The notes under the pieces are model-generated. The model was not told the origin of the DNA. It saw nothing but the letters and a program-made list of their open reading frames with translations, and did no database searches. Position numbers and translations under genes: made by a program. 64,000 bases of DNA from DATAJX01 sp964601735 (GTDB lineage Bacteria > Pseudomonadota > Alphaproteobacteria > UBA2136 > UBA6156). Position 1 is the first letter of the stretch. Every line of letters begins with the position of its first letter. The stretch covers positions 1 to 64,000 of the forward strand of contig CAZROO010000001.1 of assembly GCA_964601735.1 (NCBI GenBank). The letters run 5' to 3'. Positions 15,739 to 23,239 of this stretch are shown piece by piece.

Positions 15739-16898
15739 TACTTTTTGGGCCCCAGCGTAACCTCAAAGCTCGACACGCCCGCAGGAGCACCGGCCGTCGG
15801 ACTCACCGGCGTGGCACTCACCGCCACGCTGGCCGAAACGGTGGCAGACACCATCACCGGCAGCACCGAACTCACCACCACGCTGGTCGAAAGCGGCAAC
15901 GAAATCGCCACCGGCGGGCTGCCGGCGCTCACCGTCAACGGCATCAACGGCGTCATCCCGCTTACCACCGTGGCCGAAGGCATCGCCGGGCTCACCGCAT
16001 AAGTCCCCAGCCCCGGCACGCTCTCCATCTGCGTGCCGCTGACCGGCGAAGTGGAAGAAACAGCTTCCACCGGCTTAGCATTCTTGTTCTTCACCACCTT
16101 GCGCGACGGCGTGGTGGTGCTGAGCGCCACGGTGGCCGACACGTGCGCATTCACCGGCTCGTACACCCGCGGCGGCTCGGTAAACACGCGCCCGCCCGCC
16201 GCCACGCAGCGGCGCGGGAAGGTATAAATCAGCGACTGGCCATGCAACAAACAGCTGTCAAAATCCACCGCCTTCAGGCTCTTCAACGTCGGTTTTTCTT
16301 CGCTTTCCAGCATAATGCCGTTGTCCGGCAGCAGGCATTGGCGCGGCGCGGTATTGATAATCGGGTTGCCCATCACCCGGCACTCGTCAAAGCTTAGCAC
16401 CGACATCACCCGGCCGCCCAACTGCTGGTCGCCCTTAATGCGCGCCGTACCGAACAGCCAGAACTCCACCGCCCGCCCGGCATCGGGGCTCAGCAACCGG
16501 CCACTTTCGGTGGCAATCCTGCCCTTGAACACCCGCAACGGCTGGATGGCATGCCCGTCCTCGGTACGCAGGCGGATGGTGAGGCCGCGGTATTCCTTCT
16601 GCCGCGCTTTCATATGCTTCCACAAATTATCGGTGGGCCCGGCGGCGCGCACGGTGCTGTCGCTGATAAGCCGCACCAGAATCGGCACCACGGTATTGCG
16701 CATTTCCCATTTCGGGTTTTCCGAAAGCAACCCCAGCTCCACCGTCACCGTCCCGCTGCGGATATCGCCGGAAGCAGGCACGGTAGTGAACAGCTCTGGC
16801 TTGGCCGCCACCACCTGCCCCGGCGCCGGGACGGTCTTGGCCAGCGCCGTACCGGCGAGTAAGCACAAACCCAGCGTAGCGGTGGTAGCTTTTCTCAC
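15738..16898 (-). CDS. Secreted protein with two Cys-pair repeats and a Ser/Thr/Val-rich tail
   Basis: A 386-residue exported protein (signal peptide ATTATLGLCLLAGTALA). Residues 35-160 form a globular region (TVTVELGLLSENPKWEMRNTVV, WLFGTARIKGDQQLGGRVM). Residues 165-245 contain two copies of a motif F-D-x-C-x-x-x-G-x-x-I-x-x-x-x-P-R-x-C followed by G-x-x-x-x-E, each likely one disulphide. The last 130 residues are a low-complexity Ser/Thr/Val/Pro tail (many SATV and VSAT units) before FEVTLGPKK. I do not recognise the whole protein; similar Cys motifs occur singly in small periplasmic proteins. Its start overlaps the gpsA stop by 4 nt. Confidence 0.7.
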   Translation of the reverse strand: MRKATTATLGLCLLAGTALAKTVPAPGQVVAAKPELFTTVPASGDIRSGTVTVELGLLSENPKWEMRNTVVPILVRLISDSTVRAAGPTDNLWKHMKARQKEYRGLTIRLRTEDGHAIQPLRVFKGRIATESGRLLSPDAGRAVEFWLFGTARIKGDQQLGGRVMSVLSFDECRVMGNPIINTAPRQCLLPDNGIMLESEEKPTLKSLKAVDFDSCLLHGQSLIYTFPRRCVAAGGRVFTEPPRVYEPVNAHVSATVALSTTTPSRKVVKNKNAKPVEAVSSTSPVSGTQMESVPGLGTYAVSPAMPSATVVSGMTPLMPLTVSAGSPPVAISLPLSTSVVVSSVLPVMVSATVSASVAVSATPVSPTAGAPAGVSSFEVTLGPKK

Positions 16899-17914
16899 GC
16901 GGCAAACTCCATCGTGCGTGGGCGCTCCATCAAGTACTCAATCGCCCGCAGCGGCGTCACATCGCCATGCAAAATCCCGTCCACCGCGCTCACAATCGCC
17001 AGGTCAAGCCCGTGCGCCTGCGCCTGCACCGTCACAATCCGCGCGGCGATGATCCCTTCCACGGTGCCGATGCGCAACTTGGCCTCGGGCGTCGGCACGC
17101 CGCGCCCCACCAGTTGGCCAAAGCGGTAGTTGCGGCTGAGCGTGCTGGTCGCGGTCAGCAGTAAATCGCCCATGCCGGAGAGGCCCCAGATGGTTTTCTC
17201 GTCGCCGCCCAGCGCGCGGGCGTAGCGGCCCATTTCCACCAGGCCGCGCGTCAGCATGGCGGCGCGGGCATTGTTGCCCAGATTCAACCCGTCCAGAATC
17301 CCCGCCGCAATCGCCAGAATGTTCTTGATCGCGCCACCCACCTGCGCCCCGATGACGTCCTCGCTCTCGTACAACCGCATGTATTTGCTGGGGTAGCACT
17401 CGATGATTTCCTTACGGACGTCGCCGTCGGCGGCGGCCACCACCGCGCTGGTGATTTTCTGTTCCAGCAGCTCGCGGGCAAAGGTGGGGCCGGTCAGTAC
17501 GGCAATGTCCTTCAGCCGGGGCGCGGCCTCCTGCCACACGGCACTCAGCAATGCACCGTCGCTTTCGCGGAAGCCCTTGCTCGCCAGCACCAGCACATGC
17601 CCGGCGTTCAGTTCCAAACTCAGTTGCGCGGCAATTGCGGTGTTCACCTCGCTCGGCACAGCCACGGTCAGCAGGCGGCATTGCTTGGCCATGTCTTCCA
17701 GCCTGGCGGTGGCGGTAATGGCGGGGTGCAGGCTGGTGTTGGGGTAACGCTTGCGGTTTTCGTGGCGGCGGGAGAGGTCGGCCACCACCTGTTCATCGCG
17801 GTCCCACAGCAGCACGTTGCAACCCGCCGTGGCCATCGATTGCGCCAGCGCCGTACCCCACGCGCCAGCGCCAATGACGCCCACAGGTTGGCTGACCGAC
17901 TGCTTGTTTTTCAT
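16895..17914 (-). CDS. gpsA: Glycerol-3-phosphate dehydrogenase [NAD(P)+]
   Basis: A 339-residue cytoplasmic enzyme that reduces dihydroxyacetone phosphate to sn-glycerol 3-phosphate for phospholipids. The NAD-binding motif GVIGAGAWGTALAQ is at residues 13-26; LLTVAVPSE, LASKGF, TGPTFARELLEQ and IGAQVGGAIKNILAIAAGI (with the catalytic Lys) follow in family order; GLSGMGDLLLTATSTLSRNYRFG and the EGI motif (TVEGIIAARIV) complete it. In several alphaproteobacteria gpsA lies close to tsaD and the hem genes, as here. Confidence 0.95.
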   Translation of the reverse strand: MKNKQSVSQPVGVIGAGAWGTALAQSMATAGCNVLLWDRDEQVVADLSRRHENRKRYPNTSLHPAITATARLEDMAKQCRLLTVAVPSEVNTAIAAQLSLELNAGHVLVLASKGFRESDGALLSAVWQEAAPRLKDIAVLTGPTFARELLEQKITSAVVAAADGDVRKEIIECYPSKYMRLYESEDVIGAQVGGAIKNILAIAAGILDGLNLGNNARAAMLTRGLVEMGRYARALGGDEKTIWGLSGMGDLLLTATSTLSRNYRFGQLVGRGVPTPEAKLRIGTVEGIIAARIVTVQAQAHGLDLAIVSAVDGILHGDVTPLRAIEYLMERPRTMEFAA

Positions 17915-18049
17915 ATCAACCCACTATAGCCGTAAAAAAGCGCCATTTCCGGCGCCTGTGATGCAAAATAGCCGAGCCCTGCGGCCCCAAAGCCTCACTT
18001 GTTTTTCAAGTTCTGACGGATAAACCAAAACAGCAATCCTATTAAAATT

Positions 18050-18697
18050 TTAGGAGATGCTCTGCAATTCCCAATTCGGGTCTAGCCCGCCCACAGCCCG
18101 CGCCAGCGTCCAGTGGCTCTTCACGGTCTTGCGACCATGTTTGGCCTCAAAATCGACCTCCACCACCGCCGTCCGGCCATTCAGCCGCGCGCCGGCAATC
18201 TTGGCGCTCTTCACCTCGCTGGCCTTGCCGGGAGCCTTCCCCGCCTCGCCGTTGGCGATGTCGTCCAACAGCCGCGGCGAGCACAACTGTGCCAGCTCGG
18301 CCTCGTCGCCCGCCGCCCATTTGTCGTGGAAGAACAGATAGGCATCCTTGGCGCCTTTCATAAACACCGCCTCGTCAAAACTGCTGTCCACCGCCTTCAC
18401 CGCCGCCAACCCGGTCTTGCCCTTGGGCACCACCAGCTTGCCCTTGGCCCGCAGCGCCAGGTTGCGCTGCGTCGCCTGGGCCGCCGAAGGCAACGGCTCG
18501 GGTTTCACCTCGTCGGCCTCTTTGCGCTTGGCCGGTTGGAATTTCTCCACCACCTCGCGCCAGCCCTTACGCTCGCTCTTGGGGCGGCTGTCCCACGGCA
18601 ATCTAAACCGCAAAAACAGGCTCGCCACCACCACAATGGCCATTACCAGCACCAGAATATCCACCACGTCCCAGTTAAATTGAGCCAACTCAGGCAT
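18050..18697 (-). CDS. Tim44-like domain protein
   Basis: A 215-residue protein with one N-terminal membrane helix (VVDILVLVMAIVVVASLFL), a basic linker, and a C-terminal Tim44/NTF2-like domain (FMKGAKDAYLFFHDKWAAGDEAELAQLCSPRLLDDI, VEVDFEAKHGRKTVKSHWTLAR, DPNWELQSI). This is the alphaproteobacterial relative of mitochondrial Tim44, whose bacterial role is poorly known. The end of the domain reads DPNWEL where others have trans-membrane anchoring interfaces; the helix would place the domain in the cytoplasm. The gene overlaps the hemC stop by 8 nt and is probably co-transcribed with it. Confidence 0.85.
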   Translation of the reverse strand: MPELAQFNWDVVDILVLVMAIVVVASLFLRFRLPWDSRPKSERKGWREVVEKFQPAKRKEADEVKPEPLPSAAQATQRNLALRAKGKLVVPKGKTGLAAVKAVDSSFDEAVFMKGAKDAYLFFHDKWAAGDEAELAQLCSPRLLDDIANGEAGKAPGKASEVKSAKIAGARLNGRTAVVEVDFEAKHGRKTVKSHWTLARAVGGLDPNWELQSIS

Positions 18698-19643
18698 CGG
18701 CGGCCTCCTTCAACAGTTGACCGGCACCCTTGGCCAACAGTTCGTCGGCCACGGCCTTGCCTAGGCCCGCCGATTCCTCCAACGGTGCCTGAGCGGCGGC
18801 GTGTAAAATGTTCTTGCCGTCCACGCTCGCCACCATCGCTTCAAACACCATGTCGCCGCCGTCGCGCCGGGCCATGCCGCCAATCGGCGTGTGGCAACTG
18901 CCCTGCAACAGCCGCAGCATCGCGCGTTCGATGCACACGCAAATAAACGTCAGCTCATGGTTAATCAGGCTCAATACCCGCATCGCTTCGGCATCATCGG
19001 CACGGCACTCAATCCCTACCGCGCCCTGGCCCACTGCAGGCAGCATCAAATCCGGTTCCAGAACATCGGTCACGCGGCCATCCAGCCCAATCCGCTTCAA
19101 CCCGGCATAGCTCAGAATCGCCGCATCCACCTCGCCGCTGTCCACCTTGGCCACACGGGTATCGGCATTGCCGCGCAGCGGCACAACTTTAAACTGGGGA
19201 AAAGCCCGCCGCATCTGCGCCGCGCGCCGCACGCTGCTGGAACCAATCTTGCTGCCCTCCGGCAAGCTGCTCAAACTCTGGCCCACCCGGCACACCACCG
19301 CGTCGCGCACGTCGTGGCGCTCCAGCATGGCGGGAATGGCCAACCCTTCCGGCAAATCCACATCGCCCGGCACATCCTTCATGCTGTGCATGGCCATGTC
19401 GGCTTCTTTCGAGAGCAACTTGGCTTCCAGCGCCTTCACAAACGCGCCCTTGCCCCCACCGACGATACCCAACTTCTTCAAATCGCCCTTGAACTTGTCA
19501 TAGTCGCCGTCGGCCACCACCTCGAACGGCACGTAGTCGTGCTCCGGCGCAACTTTCTTCAGCGCCTCGATAATCAGGTCGGTCTGAACCAATGCCATTT
19601 TGCTGCGGCGGGTGGCGATGCGGAACGTGCGGCGCGAACTCAT
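18690..19643 (-). CDS. hemC: Porphobilinogen deaminase (hydroxymethylbilane synthase)
   Basis: A 317-residue cytoplasmic enzyme that condenses four porphobilinogens to hydroxymethylbilane. It starts FRIATRRSKMALVQTDL; AMHSMKDVPGDVDLPEG, KIGSSSVRRAAQMRR and VPLRGNADTRVAKVDSGEVDAAILSYAGLKRIG are the substrate-binding motifs; the dipyrromethane cofactor Cys is in LLQGSCHTPIGG near residue 247. The ATG at 19643 is preferred to the upstream 19733 start, which adds 30 residues without family resemblance. It diverges from hemJ with a 77-nt gap. Confidence 0.95.
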   Translation of the reverse strand: MSSRRTFRIATRRSKMALVQTDLIIEALKKVAPEHDYVPFEVVADGDYDKFKGDLKKLGIVGGGKGAFVKALEAKLLSKEADMAMHSMKDVPGDVDLPEGLAIPAMLERHDVRDAVVCRVGQSLSSLPEGSKIGSSSVRRAAQMRRAFPQFKVVPLRGNADTRVAKVDSGEVDAAILSYAGLKRIGLDGRVTDVLEPDLMLPAVGQGAVGIECRADDAEAMRVLSLINHELTFICVCIERAMLRLLQGSCHTPIGGMARRDGGDMVFEAMVASVDGKNILHAAAQAPLEESAGLGKAVADELLAKGAGQLLKEAADA

Positions 19644-19720
19644 ACCCAAACTCCCTAATACGTAACGCGCAGACGGTAAAGTATTTATCAAACGGCGTTT
19701 ACCGATTATCCTGCCGCCAC

Positions 19721-20155
19721 ATGAACGCCCCAATTAACATATATGCGCTTTTCAAAGCCCTGCACCTCATCGCGATGGTCGCCTGGTTTGCGGGCCTGTT
19801 CTACCTGCCGCGCCTGTTCGTCTACATCATCGAGCAACCCAAGGCCGCGCCCACCCTCCACGTCATGGCTTTTAAACTCTCGCGCTACATCATGCTGCCC
19901 GCCGCCGCCGCCACCTGGCTCTGCGGCATTTTGCTCCTGATGCAAGTGCCGGAAGCCATGCACCAGGGCTGGCTCCACGCCAAGCTCGGCTTTGTGCTGC
20001 TGCTCACCGCCTACCATGCCAGCCTCGAGTACTTCCGCCTGCAACTCAAAGCCGGGCGCAACCAACACAGCGCCAAGTTCTTCCGTCTCTATAACGAAAT
20101 CCCCACCGTCCTGCTCATCGTCATCATCAGCCTCGCGGTGTTCAAACCATTCTAG
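19721..20155 (+). CDS. hemJ: Protoporphyrinogen IX oxidase HemJ
   Basis: A 144-residue inner-membrane protein with four helices. KALHLIAMVAWFAGLFYLPRLFVY carries the conserved heme-ligating His, and WLHAKLGFVLLLTAYH contains the conserved H-x-K and second His motif; RLYNEIPTVLLIVIISLAVFKP closes it. HemJ oxidises protoporphyrinogen IX, a late heme-pathway step. An open frame extends upstream to 19592, but the alignment-like start is ATG 19721. It lies 2 nt before mtgA. Confidence 0.93.
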   Translation: MNAPINIYALFKALHLIAMVAWFAGLFYLPRLFVYIIEQPKAAPTLHVMAFKLSRYIMLPAAAATWLCGILLLMQVPEAMHQGWLHAKLGFVLLLTAYHASLEYFRLQLKAGRNQHSAKFFRLYNEIPTVLLIVIISLAVFKPF

Positions 20156-20157
20156 TC

Positions 20158-21270
20158 ATGGCCAAAAAATCAAAACACCCCTTCCGCAGGCTTTTCCTCT
20201 GGTTCTGCGTCATCGCCATGCTGCCTTTCGCCACGGCGGCACTCTACGTGTTCGTGCCGCCCCCTCTCACACCGCTCATGGTGCAACGCCTGTTCGAAGG
20301 CGAACCTCTCCACAAGCAATGGACACCGCTCAGCAAAATCGCCCCGGGCGTCATCTACAGCGCGGTGGCATCCGAGGACAACGCCTTCTGCATCCACCAC
20401 GGCTTCGACTGGAAAGCCCTGCAATCCGCCTACGACACCTGGCAGGCCGCGCAACTGATGGACGACGACGAAACCCGCGTCAAAGGCGGCAGCACCATCA
20501 GCCAGCAAACCGCCAAAAACCTGTTCCTCCTGCCGGTGCAAAGCCCCATCCGTAAAGTGCTGGAATTCCCGCTGACAATGGCGCTGGAACGCTTCATGAC
20601 CAAGCGCCGCATCATTGAACTTTATCTCAACATCGCCGAATGGGGCCACGGCATCTACGGCGTGCAGGCCGCGTCGCAGTATTACTTCCATACCGACGCC
20701 GGCAAACTCACCTGGCGCCAGGGCGCGCAACTCGCCGCCATTTTACCCAGCCCGCGCAAGTGGCCCATCAACGGCGGCTACGCGCAGGCCCGCGCCGGGC
20801 ACATCGAAGGCCGCATCGCCCAGCTCGGCCCGCTGCTCGATTGCGTCCGGGTGAAAGGCGCCTATGCCCCGGCGCCCAAACGCGCTACACCTGAGCCATG
20901 CCCGAATTGCCAGAAGTCGAAACAACCCGCCGGGGTCTCGAACCCGCCCTCGCCGGTGCCCGACTTACCGCCGTTACCGTCCGCAACCGAAATCTCCGCC
21001 AGCGCATACCCGGGCAGCTTGCCGAGCGACTCACCGGCGCTACCGTCACCAGACTCGAGCGCCGCGCCAAATACATCCTTGCCCGACTCCGCACCACCGG
21101 CGGCCACGATGACACCCTCGTGCTCCACCTCGGGATGTCCGGAAGCCTCACCGTCACCGAACATGGACGCAAACCCGATGCCAAGCGAGCCAAGTCCGCC
21201 GTCACCGGCGGCGGATACGCCTATCGAAAACACGACCACGTCATCTTCACCACCGCCCACGCAACCATAA
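20158..21270 (+). CDS. mtgA: Monofunctional peptidoglycan glycosyltransferase, with an out-of-frame tail over mutM
   Basis: Residues 1-240 are a typical MtgA: a membrane helix (LFLWFCVIAMLPFATAALYVF), then a GT51 domain with VASEDNAFCIHHGFDWKAL (catalytic Glu), KGGSTISQQTAKNLFL, LTMALERFMTKRRIIELYLNIAEWGHGIYG and QGAQLAAILPSPRKW. It polymerises lipid II into glycan strands. The family usually ends near residue 240. Here the frame continues for about 130 Pro/Ser/Ala-rich residues because no stop occurs, running through the first 373 nt of mutM in another frame. A TGA at 20892-20894, six nt before the mutM start, would end the gene after a two-base shift, so a frameshift near 20850-20890 is likely. 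Confidence 0.88.
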   Translation: MAKKSKHPFRRLFLWFCVIAMLPFATAALYVFVPPPLTPLMVQRLFEGEPLHKQWTPLSKIAPGVIYSAVASEDNAFCIHHGFDWKALQSAYDTWQAAQLMDDDETRVKGGSTISQQTAKNLFLLPVQSPIRKVLEFPLTMALERFMTKRRIIELYLNIAEWGHGIYGVQAASQYYFHTDAGKLTWRQGAQLAAILPSPRKWPINGGYAQARAGHIEGRIAQLGPLLDCVRVKGAYAPAPKRATPEPCPNCQKSKQPAGVSNPPSPVPDLPPLPSATEISASAYPGSLPSDSPALPSPDSSAAPNTSLPDSAPPAATMTPSCSTSGCPEASPSPNMDANPMPSEPSPPSPAADTPIENTTTSSSPPPTQP

Positions 21271-21779
21271 CCTTCAACGACCCGCGCCGTTTCGGCCTCG
21301 TCCTGCTCATCCCCACCCACGAGGTCGAGGAACACAACCTCTTCAAGCACCTCGGGCCCGAACCGCTCTCCGACGCCTTCACCGCCACCGCCCTGCGGCA
21401 AAAACTCCACGGCAAAAAAATGGCGCTCAAGGTCGCCATTATGGACCAACGCACCGTCGTCGGCGTCGGCAACATCTACGCGTCGGAAGCCCTGTTCCGT
21501 GCCAAACTCAATCCCAAGCTCCCGGCGGGCAAACTCACCCTCAAACAAGCCGAGATTTTAGTCTCGTCCATCAAGCAGGTGTTGGCCGAAGCCATCGAAG
21601 CGGGCGGCAGCAGCCTGCGCGATTTCAAACACGGCAACGGCCAGCTCGGCTACTTCCAGCACACGTTCCGCGTCTACGACCGCAAGGGCGAACCCTGCCC
21701 GGTGTGCGGCACCCCCATCCAACACGCCACCCTGGGCCAACGCAGCACCTACTGGTGCCCTAGCTGTCAAGGTAAGTAA
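20898..21779 (+). CDS. mutM: Formamidopyrimidine-DNA glycosylase
   Basis: A 293-residue base-excision repair enzyme that removes 8-oxoguanine and FapyG and nicks the abasic site. It begins MPELPEVETTRRGLEPAL, with Pro2 and Glu3 as catalytic residues after Met removal; LHLGMSGSL, DPRRFG and DQRTVVGVGNIYASEALFRA follow in order. The C-terminal zinc finger is CPVCGTPIQHATLGQRSTYWC-x-x-C. All key residues are present. It overlaps the extended mtgA frame. Confidence 0.96.
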   Translation: MPELPEVETTRRGLEPALAGARLTAVTVRNRNLRQRIPGQLAERLTGATVTRLERRAKYILARLRTTGGHDDTLVLHLGMSGSLTVTEHGRKPDAKRAKSAVTGGGYAYRKHDHVIFTTAHATITFNDPRRFGLVLLIPTHEVEEHNLFKHLGPEPLSDAFTATALRQKLHGKKMALKVAIMDQRTVVGVGNIYASEALFRAKLNPKLPAGKLTLKQAEILVSSIKQVLAEAIEAGGSSLRDFKHGNGQLGYFQHTFRVYDRKGEPCPVCGTPIQHATLGQRSTYWCPSCQGK

Positions 21780-21828
21780 CACCAAATCTATTTATTGACG
21801 ACGTTCCTTATAGAACGCACCATTTGCC

Positions 21829-22464
21829 ATGCTTATTTTTATAGATGAAAGCGGAGATACCGGCTTTAAGCAAAGCTCAAGCAGGTTTTTTACCCTCGCT
21901 ATGGTTGTCTTCTCTGACAATAAGCAAGGCGTCAGCCCATTAGCCGAAGAAACCTCCGAACAAATCAAGCTTCTTCAGCAGAAGTACCATATCAAGCCAG
22001 AATACAAGTTCTCTAAAACGGATAAGACAAACCGAAATAGGTTTTTTGAAGGCATACAGAAATGTAGATTCCAAGTTTTTGCACTTGTTATCGATAAGGA
22101 AAGAATTCACAGCAAGGTATTACGGAGCAAGCAACCTGAACACCGTACTAAGTTCTACAATTTCCTTCTAAAAGAATTGCTAACTCACAACCCCATAAAA
22201 AATGCCAATGTCAAAATTGATGGAGATAAGAACAGGCTTCTGCGTATGGCTTTGGAAACTTATCTTCGGCGTGAGAACCCTGAGTTGCTTACAAAATTGA
22301 CTTTTGAAAATTCCCACAGAAACAGACTTATACAGCTTGCCGATATGGTTTGTGGAGCTATCCACTATAAATTCTCTAAACATGGTGCTGAGTTGGAGTC
22401 AGATAGGTGGGTCAAAATGCTCGGCACTAAAGTTAAAAATATTTGGCCGTACACAGGGAAATAA
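21829..22464 (+). CDS. DUF3800 family protein, probably horizontally acquired
   Basis: A 211-residue protein beginning MLIFIDESGDTGF, the acidic start of DUF3800, and ending with NRLIQLADMVCGAIHYKF, the second family signature. The fold is thought to be RNase H-like with the Asp/Glu residues as a possible metal site; many members sit in defence or mobile regions, but the activity is unproven. Base composition is far lower in GC than the neighbours, with many A/T-ending codons, and 260 nt of AT-rich non-coding DNA follows. Both fit a recent insertion between mutM and the Rap1a-like gene. Confidence 0.85.
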   Translation: MLIFIDESGDTGFKQSSSRFFTLAMVVFSDNKQGVSPLAEETSEQIKLLQQKYHIKPEYKFSKTDKTNRNRFFEGIQKCRFQVFALVIDKERIHSKVLRSKQPEHRTKFYNFLLKELLTHNPIKNANVKIDGDKNRLLRMALETYLRRENPELLTKLTFENSHRNRLIQLADMVCGAIHYKFSKHGAELESDRWVKMLGTKVKNIWPYTGK

Positions 22465-22724
22465 AAAAACCGCCCCCGTCAGTTTGGCTTCATTTAGAAA
22501 CCTAGCACTCCATACGGAGCCGTTAGCCGACTAGGGGCATTGGGTAATACATATATGGATTATTACTGCTAAATAATCAAGGGGCCACCGGTGGCGAAGT
22601 AGATTAAATCAAGCTTAAAAATCGGACTATGTTGCTCTAAAAGCTCATATTGTAAATGCCCATCGACGCATAATCAGGAATGAAAGGTCGGCCATGGCGC
22701 GCTTTTTTGTGCCATACTGCGCCC
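22465..22724. other. AT-rich intergenic remnant after the DUF3800 gene
   Basis: No convincing gene or RNA is seen. The segment shares the low GC of the DUF3800 gene up to about 22680, which suggests that the inserted piece extends to there. No flanking direct repeat was found by eye. Confidence 0.4.
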
Positions 22725-23090
22725 ATGCGCAAACTCCTGCTTCTGGCTTTAGCCGCCACACCCACTGTCTGGGCCGACACCACCATCTCAACCACCGCGC
22801 CAACCAATCCCATCACGGTCTCCACCCTCTATTCCGGCCAGCAACTGCTCGAGGGCTGCAACCAGAACATGACCCTGTGCAAGGGCTACATCTCCGGCGT
22901 CATCGACACCACCGAAACCTACACCGTCAACGCCACGCAAAAACACTGGTGCACCAGCATGCAGGGAACGGACGCCGAGATCTCCGCCGTCGTCATCAAG
23001 TACCTTACCGACCACCCGGACAAACTGGCCCAAAGCGCCCAAAGCCTCGTCACCACCGCGCTCACCCAAGCCTACTGCCCACAAAAGTAA
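22725..23090 (+). CDS. Rap1a/Tai immunity-like periplasmic protein
   Basis: A 121-residue exported protein (signal MRKLLLLALAATPTVWA). The mature part has the Rap1a/Tai pattern: LLEGCNQNMTLCKGYISGVIDTTETY, a further Cys (HWCTSMQGTDAEI), VVIKYLTDHPDKL and ALTQAYC. In Serratia, Rap1a neutralises the type VI amidase effector Ssp1, but many genomes carry lone relatives of unknown role. No effector gene is adjacent. The upstream in-frame start at 22680 is rejected because ATG 22725 begins the signal peptide. Confidence 0.75.
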   Translation: MRKLLLLALAATPTVWADTTISTTAPTNPITVSTLYSGQQLLEGCNQNMTLCKGYISGVIDTTETYTVNATQKHWCTSMQGTDAEISAVVIKYLTDHPDKLAQSAQSLVTTALTQAYCPQK

Positions 23091-23097
23091 TCGCCTC

Positions 23098-23117
23098 ATC
23101 CCGGCGGAGGCCGGGAT
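23098..23117. repeat. 20-nt palindrome, intergenic copy 1
   Basis: ATCCCGGC-GGAG-GCCGGGAT: perfect 8-bp arms around a 4-nt loop, directly after the Rap1a-like gene. Member of a family also found in mnmG and leuS. Confidence 0.7.
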
Positions 23118-23145
23118 CCACGTCCACACCACCGCGAGAGAGAAC

Positions 23146-23167
23146 GTCCCCGGCGCAGGCCGGGGTC
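23146..23167. repeat. 20-nt palindrome family, intergenic copy 2
   Basis: CCCCGGC-GCAG-GCCGGGG with slightly imperfect ends, 29 nt after copy 1 and upstream of tsaD. Confidence 0.6.
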
Positions 23168-23239
23168 TTGCCCGGGCAACCTCTCAGCCGGAACGCACAT
23201 CCCCTTCCACCTTTTAACTTTTTCTGCTAACCCAAATCC

